Shown piece after piece: positions 38,234 to 48,113 of a stretch of DNA of 64,000 nucleotides. Source of the stretch: Sulfitobacter sp. CW3. Its GTDB lineage: Bacteria > Pseudomonadota > Alphaproteobacteria > Rhodobacterales > Rhodobacteraceae. Every line of letters starts with the position of its first letter. Position 1 is the stretch's first letter. The stretch covers positions 165,101 to 229,100 of the forward strand of contig NZ_JAHXRL010000006.1 in NCBI RefSeq assembly GCF_019392245.1. The letters run 5' to 3'. The notes beneath the pieces are model-generated. The model was not told the DNA's origin. It was given only the letters and a program-made list of their open reading frames with translations, and ran no database searches. A program made the translations under genes and the position numbers.

Positions 38234-39855
38234 TAACCTCTCCCTTTTCGCAACGCAGGCTGCGGTTCGCCGGTGGTTTGCACTGTGTTTTCAACCATCC
38301 AAACGTCCAGCATTTCAATTTCTTGCGCCGTCATCCGAAGACCCAGTTTGGACCGCCGCCAAACCACGTCATCCGCCTTGCGCGCATATTCATTCTTGAT
38401 CAACCACAGCACTTCTTGCGCGGTCAAGTTCGATCCGAAATTCTGGCCCAAATCGGTTTGCGATGTGGCACCTTTCAACATCTCGAACGCGTCCGTCCCA
38501 TATGCCTTGATCAGGCGGGTGGCCCACGCGGGCGTTAAAAACGGGAACTGCGCCGCAAGCTTTGCTGTTAGATCCGCAACACCGTTAACGGGGAAATCAC
38601 CGCCGGGCAGGGGAACGCCCGCTGTCCAAGGCCCCTCGGTATCGGGAAAGAACGGCGCGATCTTTTCCAGCGCCGTTTCGGCCAGCCTGCGGTAGGTTGT
38701 GATCTTGCCGCCAAACACGTTCAGCATGGGCGCGCCTGCGGTTTCATTCACCTTTAGCACATAATCCCGTGTCGCCGCCGTCGCCGATGTTGCCCCGTCA
38801 TCATACAAGGGGCGCACGCCGGAATAGGTCCAGATGATGTCATCCGTCGACACCGGTTTCTTAAAGTAGTTGGACGCGAAATTGGCGAGATAGGATTGTT
38901 CTTCGGGCGTGCAAACGGGCTTGGTGCCCACGTCTTTATGTTCGGCGTCCGTGGTCCCGATCAGGGTGAAATCCGTCTCGTAGGGGATGGTGAAGATGAT
39001 CCGCCCGTCTTCGCCCTGGAAGAAATAGCATTTGCCGTGATCATACAGCTTTGGCACCACGATATGGCTGCCCCGCACCAGACGCACGCCTTCGGTGGAA
39101 TTGATGCGCACGGTGTTGCGGATGACGTCTTCGACCCACGGACCGCCTGCATTCACCAGCATCCGCGCCCGCACGACACGCTGCGCGCCGCCGTCTTGGG
39201 CCTCAAGCGTGATGTGCCAAATACCGTCTTTTTGTTCGGCGGATACAACTTTGGTGCGGACATTGATCTTGGCCCCGCGCGCCTCGGCGTCGCGGGCGTT
39301 CAGGACAACCAAACGGCTGTCTTCAATCCAGCAATCGGAATATTCATACGCCTGTTCAAAGCGGTCTTGCAGCGGGGCCCCTTCGGGGGTGCCGCGCAGA
39401 TTTAGCGACGTTGTCCCCTTGAGGATCTTTCGACCGCCCAGATTGTCATACATGAACAGGCCCAGCCGGATCAGCCACGCGGGCCTGCGCCCTTTCATCC
39501 AGGGCATAACGACATTCAGCAGTTTCGATGTAGGTGTATCACCTTCGAACCGCATATCGGGATGATAGGGCAGAACGAACCGCATCGGCCACGAGATATG
39601 CGGCATGGCGCGCAACAGGGTTTCGCGTTCGATCAACGCCTCGCGCACAAGGCGGACTTCCCAATACTCAAGATACCTCAGGCCGCCGTGAAACAGCTTG
39701 GTCGACGCAGAGGAGGTCGCCGAGGCCAGATCGTGCATCTCGGCCAGTTCGACACTAAAGCCACGACCCGCAGCATCGCGCGCGATGCCACATCCGTTGA
39801 TGCCACCACCGATGACAAACAAATCGACCATGTTTTGGTGTTCGTGCTGGCTCAA
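38233..39855 (-). CDS. glpD: Aerobic glycerol-3-phosphate dehydrogenase
   Basis: FAD-dependent membrane-associated enzyme that oxidises glycerol 3-phosphate to dihydroxyacetone phosphate and feeds the quinone pool. The FAD motif VIGGGINGCGIARDAAGRG is at the N-terminus; RGSHIVVPKLYD and GIRPLYDD-like GVRPLYDDG segments follow. The start is uncertain: TTG at 39855 has GGGGAGG five bases upstream and is chosen (540 residues), while the ATG at 39831 would give 532. It is the first gene of the glycerol operon, divergent from glpR across a large palindrome. Confidence 0.92.
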   Translation of the reverse strand: MSQHEHQNMVDLFVIGGGINGCGIARDAAGRGFSVELAEMHDLASATSSASTKLFHGGLRYLEYWEVRLVREALIERETLLRAMPHISWPMRFVLPYHPDMRFEGDTPTSKLLNVVMPWMKGRRPAWLIRLGLFMYDNLGGRKILKGTTSLNLRGTPEGAPLQDRFEQAYEYSDCWIEDSRLVVLNARDAEARGAKINVRTKVVSAEQKDGIWHITLEAQDGGAQRVVRARMLVNAGGPWVEDVIRNTVRINSTEGVRLVRGSHIVVPKLYDHGKCYFFQGEDGRIIFTIPYETDFTLIGTTDAEHKDVGTKPVCTPEEQSYLANFASNYFKKPVSTDDIIWTYSGVRPLYDDGATSATAATRDYVLKVNETAGAPMLNVFGGKITTYRRLAETALEKIAPFFPDTEGPWTAGVPLPGGDFPVNGVADLTAKLAAQFPFLTPAWATRLIKAYGTDAFEMLKGATSQTDLGQNFGSNLTAQEVLWLIKNEYARKADDVVWRRSKLGLRMTAQEIEMLDVWMVENTVQTTGEPQPALRKGRG

Positions 39856-39935
39856 TGAAGCCTCCCCGCATTCATTTTGCTCCGCAGCCTTTCGGCGTGC
39901 GACTGGCGACAAAGGAACACCTAATCCACCAGAAA

Positions 39936-39971
39936 CGCAATAACGAATGTTCGTTTATGTTCGTTATTGCG
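39936..39971. promoter_or_regulatory. Large palindrome, candidate GlpR operator
   Basis: CGCAATAACGAA (39936-39947) and TTCGTTATTGCG (39960-39971) are perfect 12-base inverted arms around a 12-base spacer. The TTCGTT element recurs inside the spacer (TGTTCGTTTATG), giving a set of TTCG/CGAA half-sites like those of E. coli GlpR operators. It lies between divergent glpD and glpR. Confidence 0.8.
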
Positions 39972-40150
39972 GAATTATTAGAAAACGCGCGCTTTTGGGC
40001 TGGATTTTCTTTCCGTATTGGGTGGACTGTTTGCGTTAACCGCGATTCGAGGACTTGACCCTTCGCACAGACTGCTGATTGTTGCGCGGGCGGTTTTCGA
40101 GGCGGGTCAGGTCCGGGCCGCGTCACGCGTATGCACCACGGGAGGGCGCA

Positions 40151-40909
40151 ATGGTTTCAAATTTCAGGCAAAAAGAGATACTTGAGCTTGCGCGCAAGGA
40201 TGGCAGGGTCACTGTCGATGGCCTGGCCTTACAGTATGACGTGACCGTTCAGACCATTCGCCGCGATCTGTCAGATTTGGCTGAAACGGGGCAGCTTGAA
40301 CGGGTGCATGGCGGCGCAGTGGTCCCGTCGGGGGTGGTTAATATCATCTACGAAGAACGGCGGCGGCTGAATGATGCGGGGAAAAAGGCCATCGGCGTGA
40401 AATGCGCGCAATCCATTCCGGCAGGTGCATCCGTTTTCATGAACATCGGCACCACGACCGAGGCGGTCGCGCGAGAGTTGTTGAGCCACGAGAACCTGTT
40501 GGTGGTGACGAATAACCTGAACATCGCGAATATTCTGGCCGCAAATCACAGTTGTGAAATCATCCTTGCGGGCGGTGTTTTACGCCGCGCGGACGGCGGG
40601 ATTGTCGGTGGAATGACCGTGGATATGGTGAAGCAGTTCAAGTTTGATTACAGCGTTCTGGGCTGTTCGGCCATCGACGCGGATGGGGATATTCTGGATT
40701 ACGACGGTCAGGAAATCATGGTTAGCAGCACGGCGATCCAACGGTCGCGCAAGGTGATGGTGGTTGCCGATCACCTGAAATTCCAGCGTACCGCCCCGCT
40801 GGCCATCGCCACATTGGGCGACGCCGACGTGTTGTTCACCGACGGTGGGTTATCGCCCGAGCTTAAGGCGCATTGCGCCGGATGGGACACCGAGGTTGTG
40901 ATTGCATAG
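40151..40909 (+). CDS. glpR: DeoR-family repressor of glycerol metabolism
   Basis: A 252-residue DeoR-type repressor. The winged helix lies at about 1-55 (RQKEILELARKDGRVTVDGL, then YDVTVQTIRRDLSDL), followed by the sugar-phosphate-sensing domain (NIGTTTEAVAREL; GGVLRRADGGIVGG; DYDGQEIMVSSTAIQ). Glycerol 3-phosphate is the expected effector. The ATG at 40151 has GGAGGG four bases upstream; the frame is open from 40079. It is transcribed divergently from glpD and followed by two permease genes. Confidence 0.92.
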   Translation: MVSNFRQKEILELARKDGRVTVDGLALQYDVTVQTIRRDLSDLAETGQLERVHGGAVVPSGVVNIIYEERRRLNDAGKKAIGVKCAQSIPAGASVFMNIGTTTEAVARELLSHENLLVVTNNLNIANILAANHSCEIILAGGVLRRADGGIVGGMTVDMVKQFKFDYSVLGCSAIDADGDILDYDGQEIMVSSTAIQRSRKVMVVADHLKFQRTAPLAIATLGDADVLFTDGGLSPELKAHCAGWDTEVVIA

Positions 40910-40942
40910 CCTGCAATCAGGCCAGCAAGACGCGGAGCGGGC

Positions 40943-41809
40943 ATGAAAAGTCGCGACAACACCGGTTGGATTTTTGTGCTGCCCGCCGCGCTGGTTCTGG
41001 GCCTTGTGGGGCTGATCCCGCTGATGACCGTGGTGAATTATTCATTCTTCGAGATTTTCATTCTGGATGCGCGGTTTTGGGTCGGTCTTGAGTGGTACGC
41101 GGACATCATTACCTCGGGCCGCTTCTGGGCCAGCTTTGGCCGCAGTACCCTGTTTTCAATGTTGATCCTGACGGTTCAGATTCCGCTGGGCATCGCCATC
41201 GCGCTATGCATCCCGCAGCGTAAAACATGGGTGGGGATCAGCCTTGCGGTGGTGGCACTGCCGCTGCTGGTGCCGTGGAATATGATCCCGTCCTTGTGGC
41301 TGGCGCTGATGAACCCCGATAGCGGCATTTTGGGCCGGATGCTCGGCGGGCTGGGCTGGCCTGTCGATTGGAAGCTGTCGATCCCACACACATGGGCCGT
41401 GGTGATCGCGATGGATGTCTGGCACTGGACCAGCCTTGTTGTGATCTTGTGCTACAGCGCGCTGACGACCATTCCGCAGTCGCATTATCAAGCTGCCGCA
41501 ATCGACGGGGCAGGGCCATGGCAGGTGTTTCGTCATATCCAGTTGCCGCAGCTTTATCATGTGCTGCTGATGGCGGTTTTGCTGCGGTTCATGGACAGCT
41601 TCATGATCTATACCGAGGCGTTTCCCATCAACGCAGGCGGGCCGGACGGGGCCACGATGTTTCTGGCGGTGGATCTGGGCGAAGAGATCAAGGCCTTTAA
41701 CTATGGCCCCTCTGCCGCCCGTTCGGTGATCTATTTCTTGATCGTGCTGATGGTCGCCTATAGCTTTAGCAAGGCGCAATCCAAGCTAAGTGATAGGCAG
41801 CCAGCATGA
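40943..41809 (+). CDS. ABC transporter permease, GlpP paralog
   Basis: A 288-residue binding-protein-dependent permease with six membrane segments. It is a clear paralog of GlpP: shared stretches include IPLMTVVNYS, ALPLLVPWN, MDVWHWTSLV and LLRFMDSFMIYTEAF. The EAA loop reads TIPQSHYQAAAIDGAGPWQV. It lies 33 bases after glpR, with a second permease overlapping by ATGA. No ATPase or binding-protein gene accompanies the pair, so it may use GlpS/GlpT. Substrate unknown, probably a small polyol. Confidence 0.88.
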   Translation: MKSRDNTGWIFVLPAALVLGLVGLIPLMTVVNYSFFEIFILDARFWVGLEWYADIITSGRFWASFGRSTLFSMLILTVQIPLGIAIALCIPQRKTWVGISLAVVALPLLVPWNMIPSLWLALMNPDSGILGRMLGGLGWPVDWKLSIPHTWAVVIAMDVWHWTSLVVILCYSALTTIPQSHYQAAAIDGAGPWQVFRHIQLPQLYHVLLMAVLLRFMDSFMIYTEAFPINAGGPDGATMFLAVDLGEEIKAFNYGPSAARSVIYFLIVLMVAYSFSKAQSKLSDRQPA

Positions 41810-42615
41810 GAAATAGCGCGCCCATGTGGAGGGTTGTCAAAGCCGTGGCGCTGGCCGCGTTCGTGGTGTTTGTCAGTCTGCCGCTGGTGCAGATGACGAT
41901 GATCAGCTTTGTCGCGACGTTGGCGCATCCCGATACGCCGCTGGGCGCGGTTACCTTGCGAAACTACAGCGCCATCCTGACCGACCCAAACCTGCGATCC
42001 GCATTTGCCAATTCAATCGCCTATGTGGTGATCAATATTTGTATCACGGTGCCGGTTGCGATCCCCGCGGCTTACGCGTTTTCGCGGCTTTCATTTGTGG
42101 GCGATAAACATTTGTTTCTGGCGTTCATCGCGTTTCGGATCACCCCGCCAGTGGTGCTGACCTTGCCGATCTTTCAGCTGTTTTCGTCCCTAGGCATTGT
42201 GAATTCTGTCTTTGGCATCGCGCTGGCGCATTGCCTGTTCAACCTGCCCATTTCAATCTGGATCATGCAGGGGTTTATATCGGCCGTGCCAAAGGAAATG
42301 GACGAAACCGCCTTTCTGGATGGTTATTCGCGCCGCGGGTTTATCTGGAAAATCCTGCTGCCCCAGATCGCACCGGGCATCGCGGTCACGGGGTTCTTTT
42401 GCTTTATGTTCTCATGGGTCGAAGTCGTATTTGCGCGGATTCTGACCACCACCAACGGCAAGCCGATTTCGATGGCGCTGAACGCGTTGTTCGGGTTTCA
42501 GACCGATATCGGGCTGGTGATGGCGGTCACGGTCGCGTCCATGTTGCCGGGGGCGGCGCTGTTGTTTGCGATGCGCGGCCACCTGTCACGCGGGTTCAAG
42601 GTCGGTCAGGTTTAG
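41806..42615 (+). CDS. ABC transporter permease, GlpQ paralog
   Basis: A 269-residue permease with six membrane segments, similar to GlpQ (NSIAYVVIN; PAAYAFSRLSFVGDKHLF; ALAHCLFNLP; FMFSWVEVV; C-terminal GFKVGQV against GlpQ GFALGRV). The EAA loop is AVPKEMDETAFLDGYSRRGF. It overlaps the preceding permease by ATGA and converges with pgm, ending three bases from that gene's stop. Confidence 0.88.
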   Translation: MRNSAPMWRVVKAVALAAFVVFVSLPLVQMTMISFVATLAHPDTPLGAVTLRNYSAILTDPNLRSAFANSIAYVVINICITVPVAIPAAYAFSRLSFVGDKHLFLAFIAFRITPPVVLTLPIFQLFSSLGIVNSVFGIALAHCLFNLPISIWIMQGFISAVPKEMDETAFLDGYSRRGFIWKILLPQIAPGIAVTGFFCFMFSWVEVVFARILTTTNGKPISMALNALFGFQTDIGLVMAVTVASMLPGAALLFAMRGHLSRGFKVGQV

Positions 42616-42618
42616 CCT

Positions 42619-44484
<1,866 letters not shown>

Positions 44485-46128
44485 ATGACAGATGTGACGA
44501 CGCCGGGAATTCCGACCCCGGATGGCGCGGCCGATGTGATCGACACCGATTACACCATTGGTCAGGACAACGTAGAGGGCAACGTCGGGCCGTTCGGCTT
44601 TGACATTCACAACCCGGTTTTCATGATCTCGGGGATCTGCATCGTCGCGTTTGTATTCTATACGCTGGCCCTGCCCGAACAAGCAGGCGCAGTTTTCAGC
44701 TGGTTGTTTTCATCAGTCACCAAAGGGTTCGATTGGTTCTTTATCTCGGCCGGTAACATTTTTGTTCTGTTTTGCCTGATGTTGATTGTCACGCCGCTGG
44801 GCAACGTCCGTTTGGGCGGCGCATCTGCGGTGCCCGATTATAACTATCTGGGCTGGTTTTCGATGCTGTTCGCGGCGGGTATGGGCATCGGCCTGATGTT
44901 CTATGGCGTGTCTGAACCCTTGTCGCATTTCTCAAGCTCTCTTGGTGGCACGGCGATGGGCGATGACGGGGTGCGCAGTGACTGGGCCCCCTTGGGTGCC
45001 GCCGCCGGTGATCAGGCCGAGGCGATCCGCCTGGGCATGGCCGCCACGATCTATCACTGGGGTTTGCACCCTTGGGCGATCTATGCGGTGGTTGGTTTGT
45101 CCCTTGCATTGTTTAGCTATAACAAGGGGTTGCCGCTGACTATTCGTTCAGCTTTCTATCCTTTGCTGGGCGAACGGGTCTGGGGCTGGCCGGGGCATGT
45201 CATTGATATTCTGGCGGTCTTTGCGACGCTGTTCGGCTTGGCGACGTCGCTGGGCTTTGGCGCGACACAGGCGAATGCCGGCCTGAATGAACTTTTCGGC
45301 GTTCCTATCGGATCGACTGCACAGGTCTTGTTGATTTCGGGCATTACCGCAGTGGCAACGATTTCTGTGCTGCGGGGCTTGGACGGCGGTGTGAAAATCC
45401 TGTCCGAATTGAACATGGGCCTTGCGTTTCTATTGCTGGCCTTTGTTTTGCTGGTCGGTCCGACGCTTTTGATCCTTAAAACCTTTGGGTCGTCGCTGTT
45501 GGCATATGCTGAATATCTGCCGGCTCTTTCCAACCCGATCGCGCGCGACGATGTGAACTTTAGCCAAGGGTGGACATCGTTCTATTGGGCGTGGTGGATC
45601 AGCTGGTCACCTTTCGTAGGCATGTTCATCGCCCGCGTCAGCCGTGGCCGGTCGGTGCGTGAATTCGTAACCTGTGTGCTGCTGATCCCCAGCCTTGTTT
45701 GCGTCTTATGGATGAGCGTCTTCGGTGGCGTTGCGATCCAGCAGGTCGTGCAAGACGGCTATACTGCCGCCCAAGAGGCCGAGCTGCCACGCCAGCTGTT
45801 TGCGATGCTTGATGCGCTGCCTTTGGCGGGGATCACATCGATGATCGGGATCATTCTGGTCATCGTGTTCTTCGTGACCTCGTCGGATTCAGGGTCGTTG
45901 GTGATTGATACGATCACTGCCGGCGGCAAGGTCGACGCACCGTTGCCACAACGCGTGTTCTGGTGTGTGTTCGAAGGTGCGGTCGCAATGGTGTTGCTGC
46001 TGTCGGTCGGGGGGCTGTCGTCGCTCCAGTCGATGGTAATCTCGACCGGGTTGCCGTTTACCGTTGTTCTGCTGGTGATGTGCTACGCCATCTACAAAGG
46101 CCTACGGTCCGAGTTGAAGAACACCTAA
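44485..46128 (+). CDS. BCCT-family transporter (betaine/choline/carnitine type)
   Basis: A 547-residue secondary transporter with about 12 membrane segments and a hydrophilic N-terminus of about 45 residues. BCCT landmarks are AAGMGIGLMFYGVSEPLSHF, ATIYHWGLHPWAIYAVVG, and the Trp-rich WWISWSPFVGMFIARVSRGR with GRSVREFV. It imports quaternary ammonium compounds for osmoprotection or catabolism. Which one cannot be read from the sequence. The short C-terminus after the last segment gives little sign of an osmosensory tail. A strong terminator follows. Confidence 0.92.
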   Translation: MTDVTTPGIPTPDGAADVIDTDYTIGQDNVEGNVGPFGFDIHNPVFMISGICIVAFVFYTLALPEQAGAVFSWLFSSVTKGFDWFFISAGNIFVLFCLMLIVTPLGNVRLGGASAVPDYNYLGWFSMLFAAGMGIGLMFYGVSEPLSHFSSSLGGTAMGDDGVRSDWAPLGAAAGDQAEAIRLGMAATIYHWGLHPWAIYAVVGLSLALFSYNKGLPLTIRSAFYPLLGERVWGWPGHVIDILAVFATLFGLATSLGFGATQANAGLNELFGVPIGSTAQVLLISGITAVATISVLRGLDGGVKILSELNMGLAFLLLAFVLLVGPTLLILKTFGSSLLAYAEYLPALSNPIARDDVNFSQGWTSFYWAWWISWSPFVGMFIARVSRGRSVREFVTCVLLIPSLVCVLWMSVFGGVAIQQVVQDGYTAAQEAELPRQLFAMLDALPLAGITSMIGIILVIVFFVTSSDSGSLVIDTITAGGKVDAPLPQRVFWCVFEGAVAMVLLLSVGGLSSLQSMVISTGLPFTVVLLVMCYAIYKGLRSELKNT

Positions 46129-46152
46129 GCTTTTGACATAAGCTTTTGACAT
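46127..46152 (+). repeat. 13-base tandem duplication at the BCCT stop codon
   Basis: AAGCTTTTGACAT occurs twice in direct succession (46127-46139 and 46140-46152). The first copy begins with the last two bases of the stop codon. It looks like a recent slippage duplication. Confidence 0.85.
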
Positions 46153-46160
46153 AAAATCAT

Positions 46161-46199
46161 AAACGCCCCGCTGTCTAACAACGGCGGGGCGTTTTTTTT
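46161..46199 (+). terminator. Terminator after the BCCT gene
   Basis: ACGCCCCGC (46163-46171) pairs with GCGGGGCGT (46184-46192) and is followed by a run of T. It separates the transporter from the converging SDR gene. Confidence 0.92.
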
Positions 46200-46236
46200 A
46201 GGGCGCGCAATATGAAAAGTCGTTGGACCAAAACCG

Positions 46237-47013
46237 CTAGAAGCGGCCGCAATCGACTTTCATCTTATCGCCCGTGATGGCCGAGCTTAGATCGCTGGCG
46301 TAATACAGCGCCGCGCGGCCGACTTCCTCTGGTGTTACCCAGCGTTTGAGGGCGGCCACATCGGTGTAATTCTCGCGCTCGATCTCTGGCGCGGGGCGGC
46401 CTTCGGCTGCGGCGCGGCGGGCAAGGATACGGTCCATGTTTTCGCCTGATACCGCACCGGGCATCAACGCATTGACGCGCACACCGACGGGGCCAAGTTC
46501 GCGCGCCATGGTTTCGGTGATGCCGATCAGGGCGAATTTTGACGCCACATAGGCCGACCGCATCGGATAGCCCTGAATGCCCATCAGCGACGACATGTTG
46601 ATGATCGATCCGGATCCTTGGGCGGTCATGATCTTGGCGGCCTCTTGCAGGCAATACATCGCACCCACGAGGTTGATGTTCATGCAGCCCACCCAGTCGG
46701 TCATGTCGACCTCGGCCACCGGCGCGATGGGGCCGGGGCCACCTGCGTTGTTCAGCAGGACATCAATGCGGCCCGTGATTTTGCGCGCCTTGGCAAACAG
46801 GGCACGAACGTCGTCTTGGTCAGAGACCTCACAGGTGATGGCATGCCCGCCGATGGCTTTGGCGACCTTTTCCAGCGGCGCTAACCTGCGCCCTGCGACC
46901 ACGACGGTTGCGCCTGCTTGGGCAAAGACATGGGCCGTTGCCTCGCCAATACCGCTGCCACCGCCGGTGATCACGGCCAGTTTTCCGTCCAGTCGGGCGG
47001 GGTCTTGTGTCAT
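46237..47013 (-). CDS. Short-chain dehydrogenase/reductase
   Basis: A 258-residue classical SDR. It has the cofactor loop TGGGSGIG (about 16-23), the NNAG motif (about 88-91), the catalytic Ser in INMSSLMG, and the YxxxK pair in YVASK. The AGRR segment after the second strand suggests an NADP(H) preference. It is the last gene of the minus-strand catabolic operon and overlaps the FAD subunit gene by four bases. The alcohol or ketone it acts on is unknown. Confidence 0.88.
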   Translation of the reverse strand: MTQDPARLDGKLAVITGGGSGIGEATAHVFAQAGATVVVAGRRLAPLEKVAKAIGGHAITCEVSDQDDVRALFAKARKITGRIDVLLNNAGGPGPIAPVAEVDMTDWVGCMNINLVGAMYCLQEAAKIMTAQGSGSIINMSSLMGIQGYPMRSAYVASKFALIGITETMARELGPVGVRVNALMPGAVSGENMDRILARRAAAEGRPAPEIERENYTDVAALKRWVTPEEVGRAALYYASDLSSAITGDKMKVDCGRF

Positions 47014-48113
47014 ATCATGTCCTTTTCAAAATCACGTCCCGGATCGAACAGGGGCATTTCAGGCTCTCGCCCCAGAATAGCATCGCCCATCAATTGCCCG
47101 ATATAAGGGCCGATGGTGTAACCGCCGCGCACGCAGCCCAGCACAAAGGCGTCTGGCACGCCGGGCAGGGCACCCGCCAGCGGGTAAAAGTCCGGCACAT
47201 TCGCCTCGAACCCTGTCCAGCTGCGCGTCACGCGGGCTGCACCAAGTGCGGGCACCGCGTATTGCGCCAAGGCTAGATTGGGCCGCACGGTTTGCGCGTT
47301 CACAGTGCCGCGCCCGTCTTGCGGGGTGCCAAGCCCCTGCCAGCCACCGCCGATCAACACCGTGCCGTTGACCTTTTGCTTCATGGTAAGCAGACCCGTC
47401 GCATGGCCGATGACGCTGCTTATCAGGGGGGGCATACGTTCGGTCACCGATACGGTGTTGACCCGCGCATTAACGGGAAGATCCACATCCAGCAGGGCCG
47501 CGAGGGGTTTCAACCATGCACCTGCGGCCAGCAAAATCCGTTTCGCGCGGATTGTCCCTTGGGGTGTGGTCAGGGCAAAACCGTTGGTCCGGTCAATCGC
47601 CGTGACCTTGCAGCCCTCGCGATACTGGATGCCGGCGTCGCGCAGGCGGCCTCGGTAATACTGCCCGGTAAGCGCGGCATTGGCATAGCCATCCTCGGGG
47701 CAAAAGCTGGCTGCTTCGACCTTGTGGGTCAGGTTCGGTTCGGCGGCACGCAAGCGGTTGTTTGATACGAATTCGATGGGCGCGCCTGCCTGCGTCTTGA
47801 GGGTCTGCCGTTCGTGCAACATCTCGGCCTCGCGGGCGTTGAAGGCCAATGTGTAGCCGCCGGTTTTGGCAAAGCCGACGGCATCGCCCATTTCTGCCCA
47901 CAGATGATGCCCCTTCAGCGCATAGGGCATCAGTTTCACGCGTTTGATTTGCAGGCTCAGCGTGCCCGCGTTGACGCCGGAAGCGCCTTGGCCAAGGTCG
48001 CCCTGATCCAGAACGATCACCGACATGCCGCCCGCCGCGACGCGCAGCGCGGTTGCGCAGCCCATGATCCCGCCGCCGATAATGGCGATGTCATATGCTG
48101 TGTCAGCGGTCAT
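47010..48113 (-). CDS. FAD-dependent amine/amino-acid dehydrogenase, small FAD (beta) subunit
   Basis: A 367-residue DAO-family flavoprotein (DadA/HcnC/OoxB type). The FAD motif is IIGGGIMGCATALRVAAGG, followed by VLDQGDLGQGASGVNAG. A C-terminal GCVRGGYTIGPYIGQLMGD completes the fold. Together with the next two genes upstream it makes a three-subunit dehydrogenase like octopine/nopaline oxidase, HCN synthase or D-hydroxyproline dehydrogenase. The beta subunit usually carries substrate oxidation (family knowledge). Its start overlaps the alpha gene by ATGA. Confidence 0.85.
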   Translation of the reverse strand: MTADTAYDIAIIGGGIMGCATALRVAAGGMSVIVLDQGDLGQGASGVNAGTLSLQIKRVKLMPYALKGHHLWAEMGDAVGFAKTGGYTLAFNAREAEMLHERQTLKTQAGAPIEFVSNNRLRAAEPNLTHKVEAASFCPEDGYANAALTGQYYRGRLRDAGIQYREGCKVTAIDRTNGFALTTPQGTIRAKRILLAAGAWLKPLAALLDVDLPVNARVNTVSVTERMPPLISSVIGHATGLLTMKQKVNGTVLIGGGWQGLGTPQDGRGTVNAQTVRPNLALAQYAVPALGAARVTRSWTGFEANVPDFYPLAGALPGVPDAFVLGCVRGGYTIGPYIGQLMGDAILGREPEMPLFDPGRDFEKDMI

